Part shown: piece after piece, positions 17,347-26,257 of the stretch
Position numbering within the stretch: position 1 is the stretch's first letter
Layout: each line of letters starts with the position of its first letter
Assembly: GCF_014649375.1 (NCBI RefSeq)
Contig: NZ_BMSX01000001.1
Location: 124,001 to 188,000 of the forward strand
Length of the DNA: 64,000 bases
DNA from: Streptomyces aurantiogriseus
Lineage (GTDB): Bacteria > Actinomycetota > Actinomycetes > Streptomycetales > Streptomycetaceae
Reading direction: 5' to 3'
Translations under genes and position numbers: made by a program
Notes under the pieces: generated by a model
Told to the model about the DNA's origin: nothing
The model's input: the letters and a program-made list of their open reading frames with translations, nothing else
The model's database searches: none

Positions 17347-18039
17347 CTACTCCAGCCCCTTCTTGCCCGGCGCCCAGAACGGCTTGGTGAGCACGGACCG
17401 ACGGTCCCAGCCCAACTCTCGTACCAGCAGCTGCCGTACGGCCTGGACGGTGCGTGCCTCCCCTGCGACGTACGCGACCCCGCCCGGCTCGGGAGCGAGG
17501 CGTCGTATCCCGTCGGGGAGTGACGTACCGCCTCGGGTCAGCCAGTCGAGTCGGTCGGAGTGGCGCATCGGGAGCCGGTCCGCGGCCGTGTCCGTCTCCA
17601 CGCACCCGGAGATCCGAGCCCCCTCCGGCAGCGCGTCCAGTATCGCCCCGAAGGCGACGGACGCCGTCTCCTCCCCGGCGAAGACGTGGTGGGCGGCGTC
17701 GGGGCGGAGCGTGAACGTGCCCTCCGGCTTGCGGAGCCGCACCTGCTCGCCGACCCGGACGCTTCGCCCCCACTCGGCCCCCGGGCCGCCTTCAGGGTGG
17801 TCCAGCACACACAACTCGACGGCGCCGGCGGGGTCGTAGCGCCACACGGAGTACGTCCGCGGGGTCAGCCCGCCGACCAGGACGCGCACCTGCTGTCCGG
17901 GCCGGACGTCGAGACCGGCGAGTTTGTCGGCCTCGACGCGCAAGCGGCGCATACGGGCCGTGATCGGTTCGGCCCTGGTCACGGTGGAGCGGATGAACAG
18001 GAGGTCGAGCACGGGGTTCAGCACAGCGGTGGCGGGCAT
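17347..18039 (-). CDS. Siderophore-interacting protein (flavin-type ferric-siderophore reductase)
   Basis: 230 aa. It has an FAD-binding beta-barrel half (VRPGQQVRVLVGGLTPRTYSV, the RxYS motif) and a NAD-binding-like C-terminal half of the SIP type (GVAYVAGEARTVQAVRQLL, then LTKPFWAPGKKG, the typical 'Y/F-W-xxG' ending). Members of this family reduce ferric siderophores in the cytoplasm. It lies in the same direction as an FMN-binding protein and a ferric-reductase-like membrane protein, which suggests a redox/iron set. Confidence 0.9.
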   Translation of the reverse strand: MPATAVLNPVLDLLFIRSTVTRAEPITARMRRLRVEADKLAGLDVRPGQQVRVLVGGLTPRTYSVWRYDPAGAVELCVLDHPEGGPGAEWGRSVRVGEQVRLRKPEGTFTLRPDAAHHVFAGEETASVAFGAILDALPEGARISGCVETDTAADRLPMRHSDRLDWLTRGGTSLPDGIRRLAPEPGGVAYVAGEARTVQAVRQLLVRELGWDRRSVLTKPFWAPGKKGLE

Positions 18040-18199
18040 GGGTGGCTCCTCAGCTCATGGGGGAACAGGGGTAGGTGAGGTGTGCGGGAACGGCGGGAGC
18101 AGGTCGGCTTGGCCGAAGCGCGGTCGGCGGGCTCGCGATGGCAGTTCGGCACCGTGGGACGGTCGGCTGGGCGATTCCGACCAGGGAGGCGCCCTGCGT

Positions 18200-18700
18200 T
18201 CACCTCATCGCTGCGTCCAGCGCCGACTGGAGGGACTGCTGGTAGCCCTGGCTCGTGTACGTGGCCCCGGACACCACGTCGATGTCCGCGCTCTGCGCGG
18301 TCAGCGTTTCCTGGTTCAGCTGCTGGACGGCGTATTCGTTGAGCTGCTCCTCCAGCGGATCGGCCTTGGGGTACGTCACGGCGTCGGCCTCGGTGATCTT
18401 GCCGTCCTGCACGGTGATCCGGACCTGGACCGGGCCCCATATCGTGTCGACCGCGTCACCGGTGACGGTCTTCGTGCCGGTCTCGGTCGATCCGCTGCCC
18501 GGGCTGGTGGGCACGCCGGAATCGGATGAGGCTCCGGGCCCGGACGACGCCTCGCCCGTGCCGGCCGGGACGGGCGCGGCCACGGTGATCCCGGGCGGCG
18601 AGTGCGGCTTGAGCGACAGCAGGAGCACCATTCCGGAGACGGTGGCGGCGCTCGCCAGCACGATCCGGCGCAGTGGGCTGGTCCTTTTCAACGGGTGCAT
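18200..18700 (-). CDS. Extracytoplasmic FMN-binding protein
   Basis: 166 aa. A basic N-terminus and one hydrophobic segment (IVLASAATVSGMVLLLSL) form a signal/anchor. A Ser/Gly/Thr-rich linker follows, then the FMN_bind domain with the flavin-attachment signature SGATYTSQGY near residue 145. In such proteins the Thr carries covalent FMN as a phosphoester. It sits 7 bp downstream of the ferric-reductase-like gene, so electrons may pass through the membrane protein to this flavin. Confidence 0.9.
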   Translation of the reverse strand: MHPLKRTSPLRRIVLASAATVSGMVLLLSLKPHSPPGITVAAPVPAGTGEASSGPGASSDSGVPTSPGSGSTETGTKTVTGDAVDTIWGPVQVRITVQDGKITEADAVTYPKADPLEEQLNEYAVQQLNQETLTAQSADIDVVSGATYTSQGYQQSLQSALDAAMR

Positions 18701-18707
18701 AAGGGCC

Positions 18708-20060
18708 TCACAGCTCGAAAGACTCGTGGTGGATACGGCGGTCCGGGACCCCGGCCGCGCGCAGTGCCTCGTACATGTCCTCGGCGAACCCGGAGGGTCC
18801 GCACAGGTACACGTCGTGGTCGGCGAGTTCGGGCACCATGCCGTGCAGTACGCCGGGGCTGAGGCGGGGCCGTGAGCCGTCCGCGGCGTTGAGGGCGTAG
18901 AGCACCTTGGCGCCGCGCGCCCGGGCTATGGACTCCAGCTCTCCGGCGAGCGCCAGGTCCTCGGCCGAGTGCGCCCGGTACAGCAGCGTCACCTCGCCCG
19001 GCAGCGTCTCGAACAGGGCGCGCAGCGGGGTGATGCCCGCCCCGGCCGCGATCAGCAGCGTCTGCCCGGTGGTCCGGCGGTCGGCGGTCAGCGCCCCGTA
19101 CGGGCCTTCCGCCCACACCCGTGTGCCCGGCCGCAGACGTGGCACCGACGTGCTGTGGTCCCCGAGCGCCTTGACCGTGATGCGCAGTCGGGCGCTGTCA
19201 GGCGGTGCGGACAGCGAGTACGGCGTGGACGTCCACCACATGCCGCTCGTGAGGAACCGCCACCGGAAGAACCGCCCGGGCTCGGCGCCCAGCTTCTCCA
19301 GGCGTCGGCCCCGTATGACGACGGACCACACACCCGGCGCTTCCCGGTGAACCGACCCCACCCGCAGCCGGTGGCGCAGGTTGAGCCACATCGGGGTGAG
19401 GACCCGGAACCACACCACCAGCGCCAGGACGCTCAGGTACAGGGCGAACCAGGCGGCCTTGGCGACCGGGTTCCCGGCGAGCTCCGCGCCGAGCACGATC
19501 TGATGGCCGAAGGAGAGGAACACCGCCGCGTACGTCAGCAGGTGCAGGTAGTACCAGAACTCGTAACTGACCCTACGGCGGACCACCCGCGCGGAGATGA
19601 GCCCGACAGCGAACAGGACGATCGTCCCGAGGGCTGCGGGGAGCACCCTCGGGGAGTGGAAGACGACGGTGTTCGCCTCTTCCCAGAACGAGACCTGGGC
19701 CAGGGCGGCGTACCCGGCGATGATCAGCACGACGTGCGCGACCAGCAGACAGATCGTGTACCGCCCGGCCATCGCATGCCAGCGGGCCACCCGGTCCGAG
19801 CCGATCCGGCGTTCGAGCAACGGCACCCGGGCCATCAGACCGACGAGCACCGCGCAGGAGTACCCGCACAGCAGGCCCGAGATCCGCCCCGCAGCGGTCA
19901 GCCAGCCCGCGGTGCCCACCACCGATCCGGTGTTCTGCCACCACAGGGCGACCACGGCGGCCACACCGGCCCACAGCAGAACCAGCAGCAATGGCGCCGG
20001 CGGGCGACGCCGCACGGACGGCGGGGACGGGGGAGCCTGCTCCCGGTGCACCGTGGTCAT
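18708..20060 (-). CDS. Ferric-reductase-like transmembrane flavoprotein
   Basis: 450 aa. About six membrane helices in the first ~220 residues contain His pairs for haem (AMAGRYTICLLVAHVVLII, YYLHLLTYAAVFLSFGHQI). An FAD-binding domain (RFFRWRFLTSGMWWTSTPYSL) and a NAD-binding domain (LLIAAGAGITPLRALFETL, CGPSGFAEDM) follow. This is the Nox/FRE-type architecture that moves electrons from NAD(P)H across the membrane. It is probably one operon with the FMN-binding protein. Confidence 0.88.
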   Translation of the reverse strand: MTTVHREQAPPSPPSVRRRPPAPLLLVLLWAGVAAVVALWWQNTGSVVGTAGWLTAAGRISGLLCGYSCAVLVGLMARVPLLERRIGSDRVARWHAMAGRYTICLLVAHVVLIIAGYAALAQVSFWEEANTVVFHSPRVLPAALGTIVLFAVGLISARVVRRRVSYEFWYYLHLLTYAAVFLSFGHQIVLGAELAGNPVAKAAWFALYLSVLALVVWFRVLTPMWLNLRHRLRVGSVHREAPGVWSVVIRGRRLEKLGAEPGRFFRWRFLTSGMWWTSTPYSLSAPPDSARLRITVKALGDHSTSVPRLRPGTRVWAEGPYGALTADRRTTGQTLLIAAGAGITPLRALFETLPGEVTLLYRAHSAEDLALAGELESIARARGAKVLYALNAADGSRPRLSPGVLHGMVPELADHDVYLCGPSGFAEDMYEALRAAGVPDRRIHHESFEL

Positions 20061-20112
20061 GACCTCTTCCTTTCGGGCGTGGGGACACCGCGGGGCAGCG
20101 GAAGACGCCGGC

Positions 20113-21024
20113 TCAGTCGATGCCGACCATGGCCGCGCTCTCGCGCCACAGCCAATCCCGGGCGTCCCGGCTGCGTGCCAGTGCGGAGGGGTCGGGGAAG
20201 GTCGGTTGCCCCTTGACGAGGGAGACGTAGATCCGGCCGGGCGGCGGTGTGACGTTCCCCAGGGCGACTTCGGCCAGCAGTTCGCCCGAGCGTTCGGCGG
20301 TGCTCATGACGTACTCGGGCTTGAAGAAGCCGACCACGCGGAAGACCGTGCGCATCAGGAAAGTGAGGAACGCGCGCCGGGCACGGGAGTTGTCGCGGCC
20401 CAGCGAGGTGCCGCCGGTGAGACCGGGGTTGAAGGCGATCACTGAGATCCGGCCAGCCATGACCTCGTCCCGCGCGGCGAGCGACTGCGCGGTCAGCAGA
20501 TTGCCCAGCTTGGAGGCCGCGTAGGCGCGCACGCCGCTGCCGAAGCCGCTCTCGCTCGGGTGCGCCAGCGTCCGCGGTTCCATGGTCTTGGGCGCGATCG
20601 GAGTGTTGGCGGGATCGTGCGTGGAGCTGGTGGTGATCACCAGGCGGCCGTGGTCCGCCATGTACGGCAGCAACAGCCGGGCCAGCAGGTAGTGGGCGAG
20701 GTGGTTGACCGCGAACGTCAGCTCGTAGCCGTCCGTGCTGCGCTTGTCGGTGGCGGCGCTCTGCACGCCGGCGTTGAGGACAAGGACGTCGATACGGGCA
20801 TCGCCCAGTTGGCGTGCCACCGCGTCGGCGAAGGCGCGGACGCCGGCCAGTGAGGCCAGGTCGAGCGGGATGATCTCGGCGCCGGGCGGCACGGTGCCGC
20901 TTCCCCGGGCGCCGATGATGACCTGTGTACCGGGCTGGACGGCGATGCGCCGCACCGCGTGTGCGCCGAGCCCGGCGGTGGCGCCGGTCATCACGACGAC
21001 ACGCTGCGGTTCGATGGAATCCAT
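20113..21024 (-). CDS. SDR-family NAD(P)-dependent oxidoreductase (copy 1)
   Basis: 303 aa from ATG 21024, chosen because the paralogue at 32481-33404 starts at the equivalent place. The cofactor motif is TGATAGLGAHAVRR; NAG is in VLVLNAGVQS; the active-site Ser/Tyr/Lys is seen in ITTSSTHD and YAASKLGNLLTAQ. It is related to protochlorophyllide-reductase-like/retinol-dehydrogenase-like SDRs. It is divergent from a MarR gene with a perfect palindrome between them, so MarR control is likely. Substrate unknown. Confidence 0.9.
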   Translation of the reverse strand: MDSIEPQRVVVMTGATAGLGAHAVRRIAVQPGTQVIIGARGSGTVPPGAEIIPLDLASLAGVRAFADAVARQLGDARIDVLVLNAGVQSAATDKRSTDGYELTFAVNHLAHYLLARLLLPYMADHGRLVITTSSTHDPANTPIAPKTMEPRTLAHPSESGFGSGVRAYAASKLGNLLTAQSLAARDEVMAGRISVIAFNPGLTGGTSLGRDNSRARRAFLTFLMRTVFRVVGFFKPEYVMSTAERSGELLAEVALGNVTPPPGRIYVSLVKGQPTFPDPSALARSRDARDWLWRESAAMVGID

Positions 21025-21153
21025 GGTGGGGTTTCCTGTCCTGATCAGCGGGAGGTCAGGGGCGCGGTCCTGGAGCGCGCCCACGGTGAGAGTCACTGCC
21101 GGTTGCCGACACGACGCCGCCGTGAGATCGTCATTAAAGTAACCTCCGGGACA

Positions 21154-21167
21154 TTATCAATTGATAA
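21154..21167. promoter_or_regulatory. Perfect 14-bp palindrome, probable MarR operator
   Basis: TTATCAATTGATAA is a perfect palindrome in otherwise GC-rich DNA and ends 8 nt before the MarR TTG start at 21176. The paralogous MarR gene at 33558 has a related sequence at the same relative place. MarR proteins typically bind such A/T-rich palindromes to repress themselves and a divergent gene, here the SDR gene. Confidence 0.7.
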
Positions 21168-21175
21168 GGAACCAG

Positions 21176-21685
21176 TTGTCAACATCGACCCCTGACCCAA
21201 GCGCACCCGACCGGACACACGGGTCCGTGACGGGCCACCAACTGCTCGCCGCATTCACGAATCTGGGTAAAGGTCTGAGGCGGTGGATGCAGGCGACCAT
21301 GCCCACGGGCGGCGGTATGACGGTGCCGCGCGCCAGCCTGCTTCTCGGCCTGACCCTCAAGAGGGAGCCGACCGGCATGAGCGAACTCGGCGAGTCCCTC
21401 GGCATGTCCCCCAGGAACATGACTGTCCTGGTGGACGGCCTCGAGGCGGAGGGCCTGGTCCGACGCGTCAGCCACCGGCACGACCGCCGGATCAAGCTCG
21501 TCGAACTCACCCCGGCCGGCAAAGAGGTGGCACAGCGGGAACTCGGACCGTCGCAAGCGGCGGCGGCAGCGCTGTTCGACGACCTCACGCCCGAAGAGCG
21601 GGATGAGCTGCTCGGACTGCTGGAGAAGGTGGGCGACATTCTGCGTGCCCGCGGGATCGAGATGCCCTCCCGCGATCAAAGGTGA
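21176..21685 (+). CDS. MarR-family regulator (copy 1)
   Basis: 169 aa from TTG 21176 (AAGGA 5 nt upstream); a TTG at 21161 overlaps the operator and is less likely. The winged HTH is clear: LSELGESLGMSPRNMTVLVDGL type recognition (as MSELGESLGMSPRNMTVLVD) and the wing VSHRHDRRIKLVELT. It is about 70% similar by eye to the MarR at 33558-34073. It probably represses itself and the divergent SDR gene. The following stretch 21686-21993 holds no gene I can identify. Confidence 0.9.
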   Translation: MSTSTPDPSAPDRTHGSVTGHQLLAAFTNLGKGLRRWMQATMPTGGGMTVPRASLLLGLTLKREPTGMSELGESLGMSPRNMTVLVDGLEAEGLVRRVSHRHDRRIKLVELTPAGKEVAQRELGPSQAAAAALFDDLTPEERDELLGLLEKVGDILRARGIEMPSRDQR

Positions 21686-21993
21686 TCTTCGAATCCGCCG
21701 GGGTCGGGGCCCGTTGGTCGCCTTGTTCTCAGGCCACGTACAGCCGGCGTGCGTGCCAGGACAGCTCGGACTGCGGCGACTTGTCTCGCTGACCGGCCTC
21801 ACAGACCGCATGTGCCGGACAACACCAGCGCCCCGGTCATGCCGACAGCGACGCCGGTCACCTCGGCCATGCCGACCTGCCCAGGCTGCTCAACCAGGGC
21901 ATCCCCGCGGCGCACCGAACCGCCGGCGCCCGGATCGGTCGGTCGGCCCTGCCGACCGGCCGCCGGGGCGTTCTCGCGGCGCGGCCGCGGGGG

Positions 21994-23271
21994 TCAGTTG
22001 CCGCTGCCGACGGCAGCCGCGGTGACCCGCAGAGCGTCGGCGGTCCGGGCGAGGCTTGGGTGGGTCAGCCGCCCCTCGGACTTCACGACCTGTCCGGCGA
22101 CGAGGACCGTGTCCACGTTCTGGGGGTGGGCAGCGGTGACCACGGCCGCGATGGGGTCGCGGTCGGCGGTGAGGACGTTGAGGTCGTCCAGGCGGAGCAG
22201 GATGACGTCGGCCTGCTTGCCGGGGCGCAGCGAGCCGATCCGGTCGGCCAGCCCGAGGGCGGCGGCACCGTCGAGCGTGGCCATCCGCAGCACGTCTTTG
22301 ACGCTCAACCGAGCTGCACCGTCGGCGACTTGACTGGCGATCAGCGCTGCCCGCATGAGGGAGAACATGTCGCCGGGCGTGGACGTCACAGCATCGACGC
22401 CCAGGCCGGTGGTGACTCCGGCACGGCGGTAGCGGCCCGCGACGGGTCGGCCGATGCCCAACATCGCCTCCGTGCCCGGCGTGACCGAGGCGGTGCCGCC
22501 CGAGTCGGCGATCAGCTCCAGCTCGTCGTCGTCGAGCGAGTTGCCGTGGACGTACAGCGCCTTGACGTCCAGCAGACCGTGCTCCCGCAGGGTGGAGACC
22601 GGACGCATCGCAAGGGGGCCGGCGCTGACGTGGAACGTCACGGGCAGATCCAGTTCGGCCGCCAGCCGCCAGTCGTCGGTCACCACCTCGATCGGCGTGT
22701 ACGACGGGCCGAGCGGGGCGAGCGCCATGGTGACCAGCGCGTCGTCGTTCCGCAGCCGCTCCGCGCGGATCCGGCGGACGTCGTCGTGGTTCCCGAAGCC
22801 GGTGAGGGGGAAGCCGTAGCCGAACACCGCGCGCAGCCCTGCCGCCTGCAAGGCGTCCACGGCGGCGTCGGCGTGCTCGGGGGTGTGCAGTGCGTGTGAG
22901 AAGTCCATCAGGGTGGTGATGCCGGAGTCGAGGCCCTCCAGCGCGCCGGCCAGGGTCGCGGTGTGGATGTCCTGCGGCCCGAGCCGCGGGCCGAGCCGCC
23001 CCAGGACCAGACCGAGGTAAGCGGTGAGGTCGACATCCACGGCCGCGCCGCGCAGCGCCGACTGCCACACGTGTCGGTGGGTGTCGACGAAACCGGGGAG
23101 CACGATCCGGTCGGTGGCGTCGACGACGGTGGCGCCCTCTGCCGGGAGGTCGGGGCCTACGGCGGTGATCCGACCGCCCTCGATCAGGACATCCGTCTTC
23201 GGGTGGGCGACCGGCTCGGGCTCGGTGTCGATGACGTGACCGTTGCGGAGCAGGATGCGGGTGTCGGTCAT
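21994..23271 (-). CDS. Amidohydrolase / chlorohydrolase-like metal-dependent hydrolase
   Basis: 425 aa from ATG 23271. The metal-binding HxH motif appears as VDTHRHVWQ near residue 67; VTFHVSAGP (His), ALYVHGNSLDDDEL (His) and the Asp of TGLGVDAVTS complete the site, as in the AtzA/TrzA/guanine-deaminase group. The substrate cannot be told. Its upstream region is shared with the divergent NAD(P)H-binding gene and carries four TetR-type operators. Confidence 0.88.
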   Translation of the reverse strand: MTDTRILLRNGHVIDTEPEPVAHPKTDVLIEGGRITAVGPDLPAEGATVVDATDRIVLPGFVDTHRHVWQSALRGAAVDVDLTAYLGLVLGRLGPRLGPQDIHTATLAGALEGLDSGITTLMDFSHALHTPEHADAAVDALQAAGLRAVFGYGFPLTGFGNHDDVRRIRAERLRNDDALVTMALAPLGPSYTPIEVVTDDWRLAAELDLPVTFHVSAGPLAMRPVSTLREHGLLDVKALYVHGNSLDDDELELIADSGGTASVTPGTEAMLGIGRPVAGRYRRAGVTTGLGVDAVTSTPGDMFSLMRAALIASQVADGAARLSVKDVLRMATLDGAAALGLADRIGSLRPGKQADVILLRLDDLNVLTADRDPIAAVVTAAHPQNVDTVLVAGQVVKSEGRLTHPSLARTADALRVTAAAVGSGN

Positions 23272-23350
23272 GGTGCTGCCAATCTCTTGGGCTCTGGAAC
23301 CGGGGCTGAACACCGACGTCGAGCCAGGTTCCTCGACGTGGCGGAGCCAA

Positions 23351-23465
23351 GCGGACTGCTGTCCGCACCCATCCAACGTAGCGGACATCTGTCCGCTACG
23401 CATCACCGTCACTTGCTGACCGGACATCTGTCCGGTACTTTTCCAAGAGGCGGACAACTGTCCGC
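23351..23465. promoter_or_regulatory. Array of four TetR-type operators
   Basis: Four inverted repeats of the form GCGGACA-NN-TGTCCGC: 23351-23366 (GCGGACTGCTGTCCGC), 23381-23396 (GCGGACATCTGTCCGC), 23420-23435 (CCGGACATCTGTCCGG) and 23450-23465 (GCGGACAACTGTCCGC). Centre spacing is 30, 39 and 30 bp, close to whole helical turns. They fill the gap between the amidohydrolase and the NAD(P)H-binding gene. A fifth site lies before the TetR gene at 26190-26205. Confidence 0.85.
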
Positions 23466-23490
23466 TTACGTCTCAGTGGAAGGTTCCACC

Positions 23491-24117
23491 ATGAATCTGC
23501 TCATCCTCGGTGCGACCGGCCCCACCGGTCGCCACGTCGTCGACCTGGCCCTTCAGTCCGGCGACCGGGTCACCGTCCTGGCACGCAGGCCGGAGGCGCT
23601 GGAAGATCTGGCGGACCGCATCACCGTCGTCGCCGGCGACGCCACCTCGCAGCACGACGTCGCGAAGGCCATGGCCGGACAGGACGCCGTCATCTCGGCC
23701 CTGGGCAGGAGCACATCCGTGCGGGCCGACGACCTGTTCACCCGCGCCTCGGCGGCCGTGATCGGCGCGGCCCGGGAAATGGGGGTCTCCCGCCTGGTCT
23801 GGCTGTCCTCGTTCGGCGTGGGTGACACCTTCCGGTCGGCGAGCGCCGTGCAGAAGGTCATGTACCGCACGTTCCTGCGGAACATCTACGCGAACAAGGA
23901 GATCTCCGAGAAGGCGATCCGCTCCAGCGGCCTGGACTGGACGCTGGTCTACCCGACCATGCTGACCAAGGACCCCGCCAAGGGTACCTATCTCGTGGGC
24001 GAGCGTCTGCCGATGAAAGGCAACCCGACGATCAGCCGCGCGGACGTCGCCGACTTCCTGCACAAGGCGGCCCACAGCCCCGAGTGGATCCACCGCGACG
24101 CCGTCATCACGGACTGA
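23491..24117 (+). CDS. NAD(P)H-binding (NmrA/atypical SDR-like) oxidoreductase, copy 1
   Basis: 208 aa. The N-terminal dinucleotide motif is LILGATGPTGRHVVDLAL. Later segments VISALGRSTS, RLVWLSSFGVGD and SGLDWTLVYPTML are typical of the NAD(P)H-binding family (SDR_a5-like). It is a close paralogue of the protein at 30201-30827. The start follows the last TetR operator by 25 bp, so repression by the TetR at 25534-26142 is expected. Confidence 0.88.
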   Translation: MNLLILGATGPTGRHVVDLALQSGDRVTVLARRPEALEDLADRITVVAGDATSQHDVAKAMAGQDAVISALGRSTSVRADDLFTRASAAVIGAAREMGVSRLVWLSSFGVGDTFRSASAVQKVMYRTFLRNIYANKEISEKAIRSSGLDWTLVYPTMLTKDPAKGTYLVGERLPMKGNPTISRADVADFLHKAAHSPEWIHRDAVITD

Positions 24118-24185
24118 CCAGTCAGCCCTGACGGCCCGCCCACGCACACCCCCCGCCCCGCGGCCGACCCCCGAACGGACCGACC

Positions 24186-25058
24186 ATGAGTCCTGACTTT
24201 TCCACCTCCCACGACTTCCTGCTTGGCGGCGACCTGCCGATCAACCGCATCGGCTTCGGAGCCATGCGGCTGTCCGCCAACGGCTTCACCGGCCCGGCCC
24301 GCGACCCCGAAACCGGTCGCGCCGTCCTGCGCCGCGCCGTCGAACTCGGCGTCAACCACATCGACACCGCCTCGTTCTACCGCAGCAATGACGGCACCGT
24401 CAGCGCCAACGCCCTGATCCGCGAGGCCCTCCACCCCTACCCGGACACCTTGGTTCTCGCCACCAAGGTCGGCCCGTGGGACACCCCCGACGGCGGACTG
24501 CGGCAGACCGACGACCCGGCCGCCCTGCGGCCGATGATCGAGACGAACCTCGAAACCCTCGGCGTGGACCGCCTCGACCTCGTCTATCTGCGCGTCGGCG
24601 CGATGGAACCACCCCACGGCCAGTCCATCGCCGCGCAGTTCGAAACGCTCGCCGCGATGCGCGAGGAGGGCCTGATCCGCCACCTCGGCCTCAGCAACGT
24701 CGACATCGGCCACCTGGCCGAGGCCCGTGCGATCGCGCCCGTCGCCGCCGTGCAGAACCACTTCCACGCCGGCAAGCGCGACGACGCCGAGCTCTTGGCA
24801 GCCTGCGTGGCAGCCGGCATCGCCTTCGTACCGTTCTTCCCCCTCGGCGGCGGCGCCAGCGACCTCTCCGCGGACCGCCTGGCCAAGGTCGCGGAACGGC
24901 ATGGCGCCACGGTCCCCCAGATCGCCCTGGCCTGGCTGCTCGCCTCCGCCCCCGTCACCCTCGCCATCCCCGGCACCGGGTCCCCCACCCACCTGGCGGA
25001 GAATATGGCCGCCGGGTCGATCACCCTCACACCGGAGGACCTCTCCGACCTCGCATGA
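24186..25058 (+). CDS. Aldo/keto reductase
   Basis: 290 aa, (beta/alpha)8 AKR. Catalytic Asp and Tyr are in NHIDTASFYRS and the Lys in LATKVGPW. The position usually held by the catalytic His reads LVYLRVG (Arg), a variation found in some AKR subfamilies. The C-terminal cofactor region AIPGTGSPTHLAENMAA is normal. It follows the NAD(P)H-binding gene by 68 bp in the same direction, so the two are probably one TetR-controlled unit. Confidence 0.9.
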   Translation: MSPDFSTSHDFLLGGDLPINRIGFGAMRLSANGFTGPARDPETGRAVLRRAVELGVNHIDTASFYRSNDGTVSANALIREALHPYPDTLVLATKVGPWDTPDGGLRQTDDPAALRPMIETNLETLGVDRLDLVYLRVGAMEPPHGQSIAAQFETLAAMREEGLIRHLGLSNVDIGHLAEARAIAPVAAVQNHFHAGKRDDAELLAACVAAGIAFVPFFPLGGGASDLSADRLAKVAERHGATVPQIALAWLLASAPVTLAIPGTGSPTHLAENMAAGSITLTPEDLSDLA

Positions 25059-25089
25059 CGCGGGGACCACTCCACTCACCGTCGCCCCG

Positions 25090-25490
25090 TCCCTCCGCCG
25101 AAGACATCATCGGGCGGCTCTCCACGCTCGGCGCGCCCGTCGTCGACACGGTAGGGCCCACCACGTAGCTCAAGACGAACAGCATGCTGGAGGCAATCGT
25201 CCCGTACGGCCCTCGCGCAGCGGTACGGGGCGGCTACGTCGGCACGCTCAGCGAAGCCGTGGTCGGCACACCGATCGAGCGTCTGGCCGACGTGCCGCGA
25301 CGCGCGGTTCGACGCATGGGCGGACGCGACGACATCCGCCCTGCACCCGTACACGCTTCCCCATGCCTGCACCAACCGCACCCAGGACCGAGGCGAGGCG
25401 TGGCGCCGCGGCGTGTTCGGCAGCGAGGCCAAGTACCGCCGGCTCGCCGAGGTCAAGGCCGTATGGGATCCGCGGAACCTGCTCCGTGCC
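25090..25490 (+). pseudogene. Remnant of an FAD-binding (berberine-bridge-like) oxidoreductase
   Basis: Pieces of the C-terminal half of an FAD-linked oxidase are visible in different frames: RLSTLGAPVVDTVGPTT, an in-frame TAG at 25165, then NSMLEAIVPYGPRAAVRGGYVG, and after a frameshift the BBE-type ending WRRGVFGSEAKYRRL..VKAVWDPRNLLR. The N-terminal FAD domain is absent. This accounts for most of the gap 25059-25533. Confidence 0.7.
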
Positions 25491-25533
25491 CTCCTTGGCC
25501 GGGCCGCTGGTCAGCCTGGCCAAGCGGCCCTTC

Positions 25534-26142
25534 TCACCCCCGTCCGGGTGCCCCCGCACGCAGCCCGTCCATGATGATCTCCAGGAGCCGGGCGCTCTGG
25601 GTCTGCCAGTCCCCTCGGGCATCGATCTGCCAGATGCCCGCGACGGCCAGGATGAAGTCGTCGGACGTCAGCCCCGGCCGGAGGGCGCCGGCCTCGTGAT
25701 TGGCCGCGAGCAGCGCCTCGATCGCCTTGATCACCAGCGCGTATCCGGGCTGGGCCGGGCCGTCCGTCGTACCGACGATCTGACGCATCGCATCCGCCAG
25801 GCCGGCCTTGGCGACGGCGAAGCGGGCGAGCTGGTCCATCCATGCGCGCAGGGCCTGTTCGGGTGACCGGGTTTCGAGCAGTTCCGACGCGGCGTCGGCG
25901 AGCTGTTGCGCCTCGTGGCGGTAGACCTCCAGGACGAGCGCTTCGCGGTTGGGGAAGTTGCGGTAGAACGTCCCCTGTCCCACTCCCGCCTTCTTGGCGA
26001 TCAGGTTCAGCGGGACATCCACGGCACGCGACAGCTCGGCCAGCGCCACCTCCAGGATCCGCTCCCGATTGCGCTGTGCGTCCGAACGCTGGGGCCCGTC
26101 GTTTCTGGACTCCACGCCCCCTCCCTCCGGGCTCACGCCCAC
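25534..26142 (-). CDS. TetR/AcrR-family repressor
   Basis: 202 aa. N-terminal TetR HTH: RERILEVALAELSRAVDVPL, then IAKKAGVGQGTFYRNFPNREALVLEVYRHE. The C-terminal ligand domain is typical of SACE_7040-like regulators. The palindrome at 26190-26205 lies 48 bp upstream and matches the four operators at 23351-23465, so this protein very likely controls itself, the amidohydrolase and the NAD(P)H-binding/AKR genes. An internal ATG-like start is possible near residue 11. Confidence 0.92.
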   Translation of the reverse strand: MGVSPEGGGVESRNDGPQRSDAQRNRERILEVALAELSRAVDVPLNLIAKKAGVGQGTFYRNFPNREALVLEVYRHEAQQLADAASELLETRSPEQALRAWMDQLARFAVAKAGLADAMRQIVGTTDGPAQPGYALVIKAIEALLAANHEAGALRPGLTSDDFILAVAGIWQIDARGDWQTQSARLLEIIMDGLRAGAPGRG

Positions 26143-26189
26143 ACCTCATGCTCAGCCGGGCAGGCGTCCGCGCCCGCCGCACCCCGATA

Positions 26190-26205
26190 GCGGACACCCG
26201 TCCGC
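26190..26205. promoter_or_regulatory. TetR autoregulatory operator
   Basis: GCGGACACCCGTCCGC, flanked as A..T, matches the consensus of the four sites at 23351-23465. It lies just upstream of the TetR gene on the minus strand, which links that regulator to the distant array. Confidence 0.8.
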
Positions 26206-26257
26206 TTGGCTCCACCATAGCGCCAGCCACGGCGAAGGCGAGCAGCCCACCGCCGTT

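Noticed and set aside
23349..23466. Regular short repeats that could be read as a CRISPR array
   Set aside because: The units are palindromes of 16-18 bp with unequal spacers of 14-23 bp, and they lie in a divergent promoter; TetR operators explain them.
22963..23490. Upstream extension of the NAD(P)H-binding gene
   Set aside because: The extension reads through the operator array and antisense to the amidohydrolase; the paralogue and the motif LILGATGPTGR fix the start at 23491.
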